64,000 nt of DNA from [Streptosporangium] indianense (GCF_021474405.1 NZ_JAKEIO010000008.1:36421-100420); one strand, 5' to 3'; positions 21,264-30,684 are shown, numbered from the stretch's first letter. Numbers and translations are program-made. The notes: a model not told the origin generated them from the letters alone.

Positions 21264-21399
21264 GTCCGTGGCCCGCTCCACGCGACACCTCTAGCCTGGG
21301 TGTCATGACCTGGCGACATTGATCCACCAGCCGTGCCTCCCGAGGACCGCCTCGGCCGCCGTACCTCCGGCGTCCGATCCGCCCTTCCGGGAAGGCCTC

Positions 21400-22596
21400 A
21401 TGACACTCACACCCGCGCGCGTGCCCGCCACCGGTGTCCGCCGCCTGACGCGCACGCTGTACGGCTACGCGTTCCTGGACGACTTCGTCCTGCTCTACCC
21501 GGTGTACGCGCTGCTGTTCGCCGACACCGGCATGTCGGTCTGGCAGATCTCCTCCCTGTTCGCCCTGTGGTCGGTCACCGGTGTGGTGCTCGAAGTGCCC
21601 TCCGGCGCCTGGGCCGACGCCATGTCGCGCCGCAGACTGCTGTGGATCGGCCCGCTGCTCACCGCCACCGGCTTCGCGCTGTGGACGGTCCTCCCGTCGT
21701 ACGCGGCCTTCGCGGTCGGCTTCGTCCTGTGGGGCGCGGGCGGGGCGCTCGGCTCGGGCGCCCTGGAGGCGCTGGTCTACGACGAGCTCGACCGGCTCGG
21801 CGCCGCCGACCGGTACGCGCGGGTCATGGGCCGGGCCCGGGCCGCACGCCTGCTGGGCACCGTGGCCGCCACCGGCCTCGCCGGACCCGTCCTCGCGGAG
21901 GGCGGCTACCCGGCCGTCGGCGCCGCCGGCATCCTGGCCTGTGTGCTTACCGCGGTCACCGCGACCCGGTTCCCCGAACACCGGACGCGGCCGGAGACCA
22001 CCGGGGACAGCTGGGCGACGACCCTGCGAGCCGGACTGGCCGAGGTCCGCGGGGACCGCACGGTGCGCGGCGCCCTGCTGCTGGTCCCGGCCGTCGCCGC
22101 GGTGTGGGGCGCGCTCGACGAGTACACCCCCCTGCTGGTCCGGGACATCGGCGTCGCCGAGGCGACGGTGCCCTACCTGATCATGTTGATCTGGGCGGGC
22201 GTCACCGTCGGCAGCCTCCTGGCCGGGCCGGCCGAACGCCTCGGCACGAGAGGGCTCGCCGCGCTGCTCGCGGGCGGAGCGCTCGCCCTCGCCGTGGGTG
22301 CCGCGGCCCGGTCCCTCGCCGGCATCGCCCTGGTGAGCCTCGCCTTCGCGGCGTTCCAGCTGGCCGAGGTGCTCGCCGACGTCCGTCTTCAGCACCGCAT
22401 CGACGAATCCCGCCGGGCCACCCTCACCTCGGTGGCGAGCCTGGGCACCGAGCTGGCGACGGTCGCCACGTTCGGCGTGTACGCGCTGCTCGGCACCGAT
22501 CTGGCGCACGGTACCGTCTTCGCGGTACTGGCGATCCCCTATCTGGTGACGGCCCTGGCGCTGGCTAGAGCTCGGGCTGCCACGGCACGACCGTGA
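21400..22596 (+). CDS. MFS transporter
   Basis: A 398-residue, twelve-helix major facilitator family protein. The motif A region between helices 2 and 3 is PSGAWADAMSRRRLLWIG, a variant of the GxxxDRxGRR signature. GYAFLDDFVLLYPVYALLF forms helix 1. It resembles uncharacterised drug- or metabolite-efflux MFS proteins; the substrate is unknown. The ATG at 21400 has GGGAAGG upstream. The 3' end overlaps by 32 bases with the convergent secreted-protein gene. Confidence 0.8.
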   Translation: MTLTPARVPATGVRRLTRTLYGYAFLDDFVLLYPVYALLFADTGMSVWQISSLFALWSVTGVVLEVPSGAWADAMSRRRLLWIGPLLTATGFALWTVLPSYAAFAVGFVLWGAGGALGSGALEALVYDELDRLGAADRYARVMGRARAARLLGTVAATGLAGPVLAEGGYPAVGAAGILACVLTAVTATRFPEHRTRPETTGDSWATTLRAGLAEVRGDRTVRGALLLVPAVAAVWGALDEYTPLLVRDIGVAEATVPYLIMLIWAGVTVGSLLAGPAERLGTRGLAALLAGGALALAVGAAARSLAGIALVSLAFAAFQLAEVLADVRLQHRIDESRRATLTSVASLGTELATVATFGVYALLGTDLAHGTVFAVLAIPYLVTALALARARAATARP

Positions 22597-23149
22597 AGTC
22601 GCCGGTCCCCTTCTCGACCTTCTCGAAGGGGGCGGAACTCACGCACTCGGGCGGCTCGTTCCCCTGACCGGGGCGGCCGGTCGAGGCCCAGCTGTAGCCC
22701 AGCCGGTCGTGACGGCCGAGGTCGTGGACGGTCACACCGACCCGCTTGCCCTCGGCGCCCGGCAGGTCGGATTCGGTGATGACGCCGGAGACGACGGCCA
22801 CCTTGCCGCCGGTGACCAGGCAGTCGACCTCGACCTTCGCCCGGGCGCCGAAGTCGTCCCGGTAGTGGCTGAACGCGAAGGTGCCGGTCGCCTTCATCGG
22901 ATCGGCCTTGTCCTTCGCGGCCAGGTGCGCGTCGAAGGAGAACGTGATGTCGTCCCCGGCCGAGCGGTACAGCTTGGCGGTGCCGGTGAGGGCCGCGGCC
23001 TCCCGCCGGTGCGGTGCGTCCGACGCGGTCGAGGTGAGGGCGGCGGCCTCCCGCTGCGGGGGCGCGTCCGACGCGGTCGCGGCCGGGGCCGCCCCGGCCG
23101 TGAGGAGCAGCGCGGAGCCGAGCACGACGATCTTCGTACGGCGCTTCAT
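22565..23149 (-). CDS. Secreted hypothetical protein with duplicated segment
   Basis: This 194-residue protein has a clean Sec signal peptide (MKRRTKIVVLGSALLLTAGA, cleavage likely after an Ala near residue 24-26). Just after it, two 16-residue copies of TASDAP-x2-REAAALT occur in tandem (residues 25-56). The rest is a predicted beta-rich domain with a pair of cysteines (VDCLV and PPECVS) that could form a disulphide. I do not recognise a family. GGAAAGGAA precedes the ATG. It is divergent from davA. Confidence 0.75.
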   Translation of the reverse strand: MKRRTKIVVLGSALLLTAGAAPAATASDAPPQREAAALTSTASDAPHRREAAALTGTAKLYRSAGDDITFSFDAHLAAKDKADPMKATGTFAFSHYRDDFGARAKVEVDCLVTGGKVAVVSGVITESDLPGAEGKRVGVTVHDLGRHDRLGYSWASTGRPGQGNEPPECVSSAPFEKVEKGTGDFTVVPWQPEL

Positions 23150-23373
23150 TGCGTTCCTTTCCGCAGGTCGTGTGGACAGCCCTCACTCTCCCGGCCCGGC
23201 GGGGACAGGACATCGCGCTCGGGGCGGGACTCCGCCTCCGCCGGATGGCGGGGGAGGCCGCGCGGAGCTGCCCTTCGAGGAGGAGCGGGGGTCCGACCCG
23301 AGGTGCGCAACGAATCGCCGCCGGGCCCCCTGCGGACGCAATGAACCGTTCACCGGCGCGCAACGGCTCCTTC

Positions 23374-23403
23374 TTGTCCGCCCTGGTCAGCGGCCCGTAC
23401 CGT
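23374..23403 (+). promoter_or_regulatory. Promoter for the davA-davB operon
   Basis: TTGTCC at 23374-23379 and TACCGT at 23398-23403 are separated by 18 bases, a good fit to the principal Streptomyces sigma factor. The start point would be near 23410, about 58 bases before davA. Nothing else stands out in this 318-base divergent gap. Confidence 0.5.
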
Positions 23404-23467
23404 CTACATGGCCCCTCCAACGACCCCGTGGGCCCTCCGACCATCCTTCGCCCGGTGAGGATCACGC

Positions 23468-24256
23468 ATGCGCACCGCCCTGCTCCAGAGCTCCGGCCGC
23501 CCCGGCTCCACCGTCGAGAACCTCAAGGTCCTCGACGAGGCTGCCGGCCGGGCCGCCGCCCAGGGCGCCGGGCTGCTGGTCACCTCCGAGCTGTTCCTGA
23601 CGGGGTACGCCATCGGCGACGAGATCGGCCGGCTCGCCGAGCCCGCCGACGGCGACTGCGCCGACGCCGTCGCCGAGATCGCGACCCGCCACGGCCTGGC
23701 GATCGCCTACGGCTACCCCGAGCGGGCCGGCGAGACCGTGTTCAACTCCGTCCAGCTGATCTCCGCCGACGGCAGCCGGCTCGCCAACCACCGCAAGACC
23801 CACCTCTTCGGCTGCTTCGAGCACGACCACTTCACCCCCGGCGACCTGCCGGTCGTCCAGGCCGAGATCGACGGCCTACGGATCGGTCTTTTGATCTGCT
23901 ACGACGTGGAGTTCCCGGAGAACGTCCGCGCCCACGCCCTGGCCGGCACCGACCTGCTCGTCGTCCCGACCGCGCAGATGCACCCGTTCCAGTTCGTCGC
24001 CGAGTCGGTCATCCCGGTCCGGGCCTTCGAGAACCAGATGTACGTCGCGTACGTCAACCGGGTCGGCCCGGAAGGGGAGTTCGAGTTCGTCGGCCTCTCC
24101 ACCCTCGCCGGGCCGGACGGGGTCGCCCGGACCCGGGCCGGACGCGGTGAGGAACTCGTACTCGCCGACGTCGACCCGGCCTTCCTCGCCGCGTCGCGCG
24201 AGAACAACCCGTATCTGCGGGACCGGCGACCCGGCCTGTACGGCTCGCTCGTCTGA
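23468..24256 (+). CDS. davA: Carbon-nitrogen hydrolase, probable 5-aminovaleramidase (DavA-like)
   Basis: A 262-residue nitrilase-superfamily amidase. The Glu-Lys-Cys triad is visible at E41 (TSELFLTGY), K110 (HRKTHLFG) and C144 (LLICYDVEFPE). The length matches Pseudomonas putida DavA, which turns 5-aminovaleramide into 5-aminovalerate. The next gene encodes a DavB-like monooxygenase that would produce this amide, which supports the assignment. GTGAGG precedes the ATG. Other short aliphatic amides remain possible substrates. Confidence 0.78.
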   Translation: MRTALLQSSGRPGSTVENLKVLDEAAGRAAAQGAGLLVTSELFLTGYAIGDEIGRLAEPADGDCADAVAEIATRHGLAIAYGYPERAGETVFNSVQLISADGSRLANHRKTHLFGCFEHDHFTPGDLPVVQAEIDGLRIGLLICYDVEFPENVRAHALAGTDLLVVPTAQMHPFQFVAESVIPVRAFENQMYVAYVNRVGPEGEFEFVGLSTLAGPDGVARTRAGRGEELVLADVDPAFLAASRENNPYLRDRRPGLYGSLV

Positions 24257-24302
24257 CCCCCCTGAACCGCCCGAACGTCTCTGTGCAAGGAGTCCGTACC
24301 CC

Positions 24303-26000
24303 ATGACGTCCACCGTGCCCAACGCCGTCGAGCACGCTGACGCGCAGCAGCCGCCGATCACCATGTTCGGTCCGGACTTCCCGTACGCGTACGACGACTT
24401 CCTCGCCCACCCGGCGGGCCTCGGGCAGATACCCGCGACCGAGCACGGCACGGAGGTCGCGGTCATCGGCGGCGGCCTGTCCGGCATCGTCGCGGCGTAC
24501 GAGCTCATGAAGATGGGTCTCAAGCCGGTCGTGTACGAGGCCGACCAGATCGGTGGCCGACTGCGCACGGTGGGCTTCGACGGGTGCGACGACTCCCTCA
24601 CCGCCGAGATGGGCGCGATGCGCTTCCCGCCGTCCTCCACGGCCCTGCAGCACTACATCGACCTCGTCGGCCTGCAGACCCGGCCGTTCCCCAACCCCCT
24701 CGCCGAGACGACCCCGTCGACCGTCGTCGACCTCAAGGGCGAGTCGCACTACGCCGAGACGATCGAGGACCTGCCGCAGGTCTACCGTGACGTCGCCGAG
24801 GCCTGGGGCCGTTGCCTGGAGGAGGGCGCCGACTTCTCCGACATGAACCGCGCCCTGCGCGAGCGGGACGTGCCGCGCATCCGCGAGATCTGGTCCAAGC
24901 TCGTCGAGAAGCTCGACAACCAGACCTTCTACGGCTTCCTCTGCGACTCCGAGGCGTTCAAGTCGTTCCGCCACCGCGAGATCTTCGGCCAGGTCGGCTT
25001 CGGCACCGGCGGCTGGGACACCGACTTCCCGAACTCCATCCTGGAGATCCTGCGCGTCGTCTACACCGAGGCCGACGACCACCACCGGGGCATCGTCGGC
25101 GGCTCCCAGCAGCTGCCGCTGCGCCTGTGGGAGCGGGAGCCACGGAAGATCGTCCACTGGGCCCAGGGGACCTCGCTCGCGACCCTGCACGAGGGCGGCG
25201 AGCCCCGCCCGGCCGTGACCCGGCTGCACCGCACCGCCGGCAACCGCATCACCGTGACGGACGCGCACGGCGACATCCGCACCTACCAGGCGGCGATCTT
25301 CACCGCCCAGTCCTGGATGCTGCTGTCGAAGATCGCCTGCGACGACTCGCTCTTCCCCATCGACCACTGGACCGCCATCGAGCGCACCCACTACATGGAG
25401 TCCTCGAAGCTGTTCGTGCCGGTGGACCGCCCCTTCTGGCTGGACAAGGACGAGGAGACGGGCCGGGACGTCATGTCGATGACGCTCACCGACCGTATGA
25501 CGCGGGGTACCTACCTGCTCGACGACGGCCCGGACAAGCCCGCCGTCATCTGCCTCTCCTACACCTGGTGCGACGACAGCCTGAAGTGGCTGCCGCTGTC
25601 CGCGAACGAGCGGATGGAGGTCATGCTGAAGTCGCTCGGCGAGATCTATCCCAAGGTCGACATCCGCAAGCACATCATCGGCAACCCGGTGACGGTCTCC
25701 TGGGAGAACGAGCCCTATTTCATGGGCGCGTTCAAGGCCAACCTGCCCGGTCACTACCGCTACCAGCGGCGCCTTTTCACGCACTTCATGCAGGACCGGC
25801 TGCCCGAGGACAAGCGCGGCATCTTCCTCGCCGGCGACGACATCTCCTGGACCGCCGGCTGGGCCGAGGGCGCCATCCAGACCGCCCTCAACGCGGTCTG
25901 GGGCGTCATGCACCACCTGGGCGGCACGACCGACCCGACCAACCCGGGCCCCGGCGACGTCTACGACGAGATCGCGCCGGTCGAGCTGCCGGAGGACTAG
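24303..26000 (+). CDS. davB: FAD-dependent L-amino acid 2-monooxygenase (lysine 2-monooxygenase-like, DavB)
   Basis: A 565-residue flavin amine oxidase family protein. The FAD-binding VAVIGGGLSGIVAAYE lies at residues 52-67, followed by an acidic strand end VVYEAD and GGRLR. Segments such as ITMFGPDFPYAYDDFLAHPA, VGFGTGGWDTDFPNSILEI and FLAGDDISWT closely resemble, from memory, P. putida DavB, which converts L-lysine to 5-aminovaleramide with oxygen. Tryptophan or phenylalanine monooxygenases share the fold, so the substrate needs testing. It is 46 bases after davA with AAGGAG upstream. Its TAG stop shares CTAG with the stop of the convergent gene. Confidence 0.8.
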   Translation: MTSTVPNAVEHADAQQPPITMFGPDFPYAYDDFLAHPAGLGQIPATEHGTEVAVIGGGLSGIVAAYELMKMGLKPVVYEADQIGGRLRTVGFDGCDDSLTAEMGAMRFPPSSTALQHYIDLVGLQTRPFPNPLAETTPSTVVDLKGESHYAETIEDLPQVYRDVAEAWGRCLEEGADFSDMNRALRERDVPRIREIWSKLVEKLDNQTFYGFLCDSEAFKSFRHREIFGQVGFGTGGWDTDFPNSILEILRVVYTEADDHHRGIVGGSQQLPLRLWEREPRKIVHWAQGTSLATLHEGGEPRPAVTRLHRTAGNRITVTDAHGDIRTYQAAIFTAQSWMLLSKIACDDSLFPIDHWTAIERTHYMESSKLFVPVDRPFWLDKDEETGRDVMSMTLTDRMTRGTYLLDDGPDKPAVICLSYTWCDDSLKWLPLSANERMEVMLKSLGEIYPKVDIRKHIIGNPVTVSWENEPYFMGAFKANLPGHYRYQRRLFTHFMQDRLPEDKRGIFLAGDDISWTAGWAEGAIQTALNAVWGVMHHLGGTTDPTNPGPGDVYDEIAPVELPED

Positions 26001-26713
26001 GGCCGGCGGAACCCGGGCTCCGTCAGGGGTGTGAGCAGCATGCGCCCCGCGAAGCCCACCGCCGTGTCCAGGCGTTCCGTGAAGTCCGCGGCGACATCGG
26101 GGAGTTCACGAAGGACCCACAGAGCCCGGGCCGCCGTCCATGCGGCGTCCCGGGCGCGGTCGAGGCTCCAGGAGCCGAGCAGGTGCGTCAGCGGGTCGGC
26201 GATCCGCAACAGGTCGGGCCCCGGCATCAGATCGTCGCGGATGCGCTCCTCCAGCGAGACGAGGAGATCGCCCACCATGTCGAACTCGTCCTCCAGATCG
26301 ACGGGTGCGCAGCCGAGCGTACGGCAGGTGTCCACGACGGCCAGCGCCAGATCGTGCCCGATGTGCGCGTTGATGCCCGCCAGCGCGAACTGCAGGGGCC
26401 GTACCCCGGGATGGCGGCGGAACTGGAACAGCGGCCGCCAGCAGGCGGGCGGACGCCCCTCGTCCGCCGCCGTCCCGACGGCCGCGAGGTACCGCTGCGC
26501 GAACCGTACGTCCAGCGTGATCGCGGCACGGGCGTCCGCGAACCGGCCGGCGTCGACATGCCGGTCCACCGCCTCCGTCACGGCGAGGTAGACACGGTTG
26601 AAGACCGCCACCCCGTCCCGTGGGTGCAGGGCCGCGTCGAGGGCGCGCATCTGGGAGATGACGGCGTCCACCGGAGTGTCCACGGCCGGGGGGACTTGTT
26701 CGCATCGCGGCAT
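25997..26713 (-). CDS. DUF5995-like conserved protein
   Basis: This 238-residue, largely helical, cytosolic protein has no signal peptide. Segments like DGVAVFNRVYLAVTEAV, FAGINAHIGHDLAL (here ALAGINAHIGHDLA) and VDLEDEFDMVGDLL match what I recall of the DUF5995 family, whose conserved His and Asp residues hint at a metal site, but no activity is known to me. It is convergent with davB and shares four bases (CTAG) with its stop. A plus-strand TAGGCT box lies just upstream of this gene and serves the GH6 gene. Confidence 0.6.
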   Translation of the reverse strand: MPRCEQVPPAVDTPVDAVISQMRALDAALHPRDGVAVFNRVYLAVTEAVDRHVDAGRFADARAAITLDVRFAQRYLAAVGTAADEGRPPACWRPLFQFRRHPGVRPLQFALAGINAHIGHDLALAVVDTCRTLGCAPVDLEDEFDMVGDLLVSLEERIRDDLMPGPDLLRIADPLTHLLGSWSLDRARDAAWTAARALWVLRELPDVAADFTERLDTAVGFAGRMLLTPLTEPGFRRP

Positions 26714-26732
26714 GCGGGCAGAGTCGCAGCTC

Positions 26733-26738
26733 TAGGCT
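26733..26738 (+). promoter_or_regulatory. -10 box for the GH6 gene
   Basis: TAGGCT lies 78 bases before the GTG of the GH6 gene. The gap also holds a GGGGGAGGGGGAG ribosome site immediately before the start. Confidence 0.45.
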
Positions 26739-26816
26739 GACGGGAGTGACGGCAGGCCCGGCGCTTCCCCGAAACGGGGGAACTCCGCCCGCCGCAGGGG
26801 GAGGGGGAGCACCACC

Positions 26817-28034
26817 GTGTCAGGCTCGCGTGCCCAGCGCCTGGCCGCCCGCAGGGCCGGTCGCAGGCGAGCCGCCCGGCGCGGCGCGATGGTCGTGGCG
26901 GCCTCCGTCGTGGTCGCGGCCGGCGCCGTCACGGGCGTCGTCTCCGCGTTCGGCGACGGACGGGCCCCACACGAGGCAGGACCCGCCCGGGTGTCGGCCT
27001 CACCCCGCCCGGCGCCCCTGCCCAGGGCGCCGTCGTCGTCCGCGCCGGCCCCCACCGAGTCCGCCTCCCCCTCACCGTCGGCGTCCGCACGCCCGACAAG
27101 GAGCCCGTCGCCCCCCAGGGCCGAGACGAAGCGGGAGCGCACCACCCCCGTGCCCGGACGGCTGTACCGCCACCCCGACTCCCAGGTGCTCGCCTGGGTC
27201 CGCTCCCACTCCGCCGACCCGCGGCACGCGGTCATCGCGTCCCGTATCGCCGAGCAGCCGGCGGCCGTCTGGTTCGCCGACCACTCCCCGCAGACCGTCA
27301 CCGCCCGGGTCGCGGCGGTGACATCGGGCGGGGCCGCGCTCGGCCGGGTGCCCGTCGTCGTGCCGTACGCGATCCCCGGCCGGGACTGCGGCGGCCACTC
27401 CCAGGGCGGTGCACCCGACCTGGACGCCTACGACGCCTGGATCGACCGGTTCGCGGCGGGGCTCGGCTCCGGCGAGGTCATCGTCGTCCTGGAGCCGGAC
27501 TCGGTCGCCCAGACCGAGTGCCTCCCCGCCGGTGACCGCGCGGACCGCTTCGCCTCGCTGGCCCGGGCCGGACGGGTGCTGAAGGCCGCCAACCCCCGGG
27601 CCCGGGTGTACTTCGACGCGGGCCACTCGGGCTGGAACGCGCCCGCCCGGCAGGCTGCTTGGCTGCGAGAGGCCGGTGCCGCCTCGCCGGAGTCGTCCGA
27701 CGGCATCTTCAGCAACGTCTCCAACTTCCACACCACCGCCGACGAGATCGCCTACGACCGGCAAGTCCTCGACGCGCTCGGCGGCCCGGCGGGTCTCGGC
27801 GCCGTCATCGACACCAGCCGCAACGGCAACGGCGCCCCGGCCGACGGCGAGTGGTGCGACCCGGCCGGCCGCAAGCTCGGCAGAACCCCCACCCTGAACA
27901 CCGGCGCGTCACGGATCGACGCCTACCTGTGGGTGAAGCTGCCGGGGGAGTCGGACGGCTGCAAGGGCCGGCCGGGGACGTTCACCGCCTCCTACGCCTA
28001 CGACCTGGCGTCGTCCGGCGCGGCGTCGTCGTAG
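26817..28034 (+). CDS. Glycoside hydrolase family 6 protein (endoglucanase-like), membrane-anchored or secreted
   Basis: A 405-residue exported protein. A basic N-terminus is followed by a hydrophobic segment (residues 25-45), a Pro/Ser/Ala-rich linker to about 110, then a GH6 catalytic domain. GH6 motifs are clear: VVVPYAIPGRDCGGHSQGG with a catalytic Asp, VVLEPDSV, SNFHTT, DTSRNGNG and YLWVKLPGESDG. GH6 enzymes cut beta-1,4-glucans. No carbohydrate-binding module is present, so it may act on soluble glucan or on the cell's own surface glucan. The last 37 bases overlap the convergent nucleobase permease. Confidence 0.85.
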   Translation: MSGSRAQRLAARRAGRRRAARRGAMVVAASVVVAAGAVTGVVSAFGDGRAPHEAGPARVSASPRPAPLPRAPSSSAPAPTESASPSPSASARPTRSPSPPRAETKRERTTPVPGRLYRHPDSQVLAWVRSHSADPRHAVIASRIAEQPAAVWFADHSPQTVTARVAAVTSGGAALGRVPVVVPYAIPGRDCGGHSQGGAPDLDAYDAWIDRFAAGLGSGEVIVVLEPDSVAQTECLPAGDRADRFASLARAGRVLKAANPRARVYFDAGHSGWNAPARQAAWLREAGAASPESSDGIFSNVSNFHTTADEIAYDRQVLDALGGPAGLGAVIDTSRNGNGAPADGEWCDPAGRKLGRTPTLNTGASRIDAYLWVKLPGESDGCKGRPGTFTASYAYDLASSGAASS

Positions 28035-29392
28035 GAGGAGGTGCCCTCGTCCAGCAGCGGCGCCTGGGCCTTCAAGTGGGCCGGCGCGAAAGCCCGAAGG
28101 GCGTGGTAGCCGGTGATGACGACCACCGTGCCCAGCGCGATGCCGCTCAGCGAGAACGTGTCCGTGAACTTCAGCGACACGTTGCCGACGCCGATGATGA
28201 TGCCCGCCGCCGCGGGGACCAGGTTCAGCGGATTGCGCAGATCCACCTCGGCGTTGATCCAGATCTGCGCGCCGAGCAGGCCGATCATGCCGTACAGGAT
28301 GACGGTGATGCCGCCGAGCACCCCGCCCGGGATCGCCGCCACGACGGCGCCGAACTTCGGGCAGACGCCGAACAGCAGGGCGAAGCAGGCGGCGGCCCAG
28401 TACGCGGCCGTCGAGTACACGCGGGTCGCGGCCATCACGCCGATGTTCTCGGAGTACGTGGTGTTGGGCGGGCCGCCGACCGCCGTGGACAGCATCGAGC
28501 CGACGCCGTCGGCCGCGATCGCCGTGCCGAGCTTGTCGTCGAGCGAGTCGCCGGTCATCTCGCCGACCGCCTTCACGTGCCCGGCGTTCTCCGCGACCAG
28601 GGCGATGACGACCGGCAGGGCGACCAGGATCGCCGACCACTCGAACGACGGGGCGTGCAGGGTGGGCAGCCCGATCCAGTCGGCCTTGTCCACGCCGGAC
28701 AGGTCGAGCCGCCAGTGGTCGGTCAGCCGGCCGCTCGCGTCCACCGAGTGGATCTTGCCGAAGACCAGGTCGAAGACCCAGGAGATGCCGTACCCGAAGA
28801 CCAGCCCGAGGAAGATCGCGATGCGGGACCAGAAGCCCCGCAGGCACACGACCGCCAGACCGGTGAACAGCATCACCAGCAGGGCCGTCCACTGGTCCTG
28901 CGGCCAGTACGTGGCGGCCGTCACCGGCGCCAGGTTGAAGCCGATCAGCATCACCACCGCGCCGGTCACGATCGGCGGCATGGTGGCGTGGATGATCCGC
29001 GCCCCGAACCTCCGCACCGCGAGCCCCACCAGGAACAGCGCGCCCCCGACGACGAACACCGCTCCCGTGACGGTCGCGCTGCTGCCGCCCTGCGCCCGGA
29101 TGACCGCCGCCACGCCGACGAAGGAGAGCGAGCAGCCCAGGTAGCTGGGCACGCTGCCGCGGGTGGCCAGCAGGAACACGATCGTCGCGACGCCCGACAT
29201 CATGATCGCGAGATTCGGATCCAGGCCCATCAGGACCGGCGCGACGAACGACGCCCCGAACATCGCCACCACGTGCTGGGCGCCGAGCCCGGCCGTGCGG
29301 GGCCAGGAGAGCCGCTCGTCGGGGCGGACCACGGCGCCGGGCGCCGGGATCTTTCCGTCGCCGTGCAGTTTCCAACGGACGCCGAGATCCAT
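27998..29392 (-). CDS. NCS2 family nucleobase (uracil-type) permease
   Basis: A 464-residue inner-membrane transporter with about twelve to fourteen helices. NCS2 signatures include HVVAMFGASFVAPVLMG, VALVAENAGHVKAVGEMTG with the substrate-binding Glu, and GGPPNTTYSENIGVMAATR. The pattern is that of uracil or uracil-xanthine permeases. The ATG at 29392 gives the usual N-terminus; only a weak GCGAAA ribosome site is seen. A GACAAT minus-strand -10 box lies near 29433-29438. It follows the MFS gene on the same strand after an 86-base gap. Confidence 0.85.
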   Translation of the reverse strand: MDLGVRWKLHGDGKIPAPGAVVRPDERLSWPRTAGLGAQHVVAMFGASFVAPVLMGLDPNLAIMMSGVATIVFLLATRGSVPSYLGCSLSFVGVAAVIRAQGGSSATVTGAVFVVGGALFLVGLAVRRFGARIIHATMPPIVTGAVVMLIGFNLAPVTAATYWPQDQWTALLVMLFTGLAVVCLRGFWSRIAIFLGLVFGYGISWVFDLVFGKIHSVDASGRLTDHWRLDLSGVDKADWIGLPTLHAPSFEWSAILVALPVVIALVAENAGHVKAVGEMTGDSLDDKLGTAIAADGVGSMLSTAVGGPPNTTYSENIGVMAATRVYSTAAYWAAACFALLFGVCPKFGAVVAAIPGGVLGGITVILYGMIGLLGAQIWINAEVDLRNPLNLVPAAAGIIIGVGNVSLKFTDTFSLSGIALGTVVVITGYHALRAFAPAHLKAQAPLLDEGTSSYDDAAPDDARS

Positions 29393-29478
29393 GGTGCTGT
29401 TTCGCTTTCGTCGTGCGTGCGAGTGTCCGGACCATTGTCGGGGCGCGCTCACCGTGCTGGTGACCTGGGCGGGTGTCC

Positions 29479-30684
29479 TCAGGGCCGCCGGTCGGCGACC
29501 ACCGTGTCCGGGCGGCCGATCCTCGTCCGCTCGCCGGGGCGCAGTACGCCCGCGAACGCCACCAGGCCGCACGACAGTGCCGTCACCAGGCAGAACGACA
29601 CCATCAGGCTGGTGGCCTGTGCCAGCATGCCGATCGCGCTCGGCGCGACCAGCCCCGAGGTGTACGTGATGGTCGCGACACCCGCGATGGCCAGGCTCGG
29701 ATTGGAGCCGCTGCGGCCCGCCGCGGCGAAGCACAGCGGTACGACGACGGCGATGCCGAGACCCATCAGGGCGAAACCGCTCATGGCCACCGCAGGATGG
29801 TCCGCGACGACGATCAGCAGCCCGCCGAGGACGGCGAACACACCGCTCGCCCGCACGGTCCGCACGGCACCGAAGCGGTCCACGACCCGGTCACCGGCGA
29901 GCCGGGCGACGGCCATGGTGAGCGTGAAGCCCGTCGTGCACGCCGCCGCGAGACCGGCCGAGGTCTCCAACTGCTCGCGCAGGTACACCGCCGACCAGTC
30001 CAGGCTCGCTCCCTCCGCGAACACGGCACAGAACCCGATCGCGCCGATGAGCAGCGCCGAGCGCGGCGGCAGCGCGAAGCGCGGCGGCGGTTCCTCGTCC
30101 TCGGCGGGCTGCAGGTCGAGCACCCACTGGCAGGACGCCACACCGACGGCGGTGAGCACCGCGGCGGCCAGGACGTGGTGCAGCCGGGCGTCCGAGCCGA
30201 GGTGCGCGGCCAGGGTGCCTGCCGCCGAACCGATCAGGGCGCCCGCGCTCCACATGCCGTGCAGCCCGGACATGATCGACCGGCCGAGGCGGTTCTCGAC
30301 CTCGACCCCGAGCGCGTTCATCGCCACGTCGGCCATGCCGGCCGTCGCGCCGTACGTGAACAGGGCCAGACAGAGCGTCAGGAGATCGGGGGCGAGGGAC
30401 GGCAGGACCAGCGACATCGTCCACAGGGCGATCAGTCCGCGCAGTGCGTTCCGGGCGCCGAAGCGGTGGGTGATGCTCCCGGCGAGCAGCATCGCCACGG
30501 ACGCGCCGAGCGCGGGGAAGGCGAGCGCGATCCCCAACTGGCCCGCGCTCACCCCCGCGTGATCCTGGATCCAGGGGACACGGGTCGCGAACGAGCCGGT
30601 GACGGCGCCGTGCACGGCGAAGACCGCGGCCACGGCGTACCGGGACCGCTTCACCTCGCGCTGTTCGTCGACCACGTTGCCCAT
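29479..30684 (-). CDS. MFS transporter divergent from ROK repressor
   Basis: A 401-residue, twelve-helix MFS protein of the sugar/fucose-permease-like or bypass-of-stop-codon type (VPWIQDHAGVSAGQLGIALA near helix 1, GSITHRFGARNALRG as motif A, GMADVAMNALGVEVE). The divergent ROK regulator and shared operator suggest that its substrate is the inducer sensed by the ROK protein. The start ATG at 30684 is preceded by AGGAGG about 12 bases upstream, a slightly long spacing; a longer frame reaches into the operator and was rejected. Confidence 0.82.
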   Translation of the reverse strand: MGNVVDEQREVKRSRYAVAAVFAVHGAVTGSFATRVPWIQDHAGVSAGQLGIALAFPALGASVAMLLAGSITHRFGARNALRGLIALWTMSLVLPSLAPDLLTLCLALFTYGATAGMADVAMNALGVEVENRLGRSIMSGLHGMWSAGALIGSAAGTLAAHLGSDARLHHVLAAAVLTAVGVASCQWVLDLQPAEDEEPPPRFALPPRSALLIGAIGFCAVFAEGASLDWSAVYLREQLETSAGLAAACTTGFTLTMAVARLAGDRVVDRFGAVRTVRASGVFAVLGGLLIVVADHPAVAMSGFALMGLGIAVVVPLCFAAAGRSGSNPSLAIAGVATITYTSGLVAPSAIGMLAQATSLMVSFCLVTALSCGLVAFAGVLRPGERTRIGRPDTVVADRRP

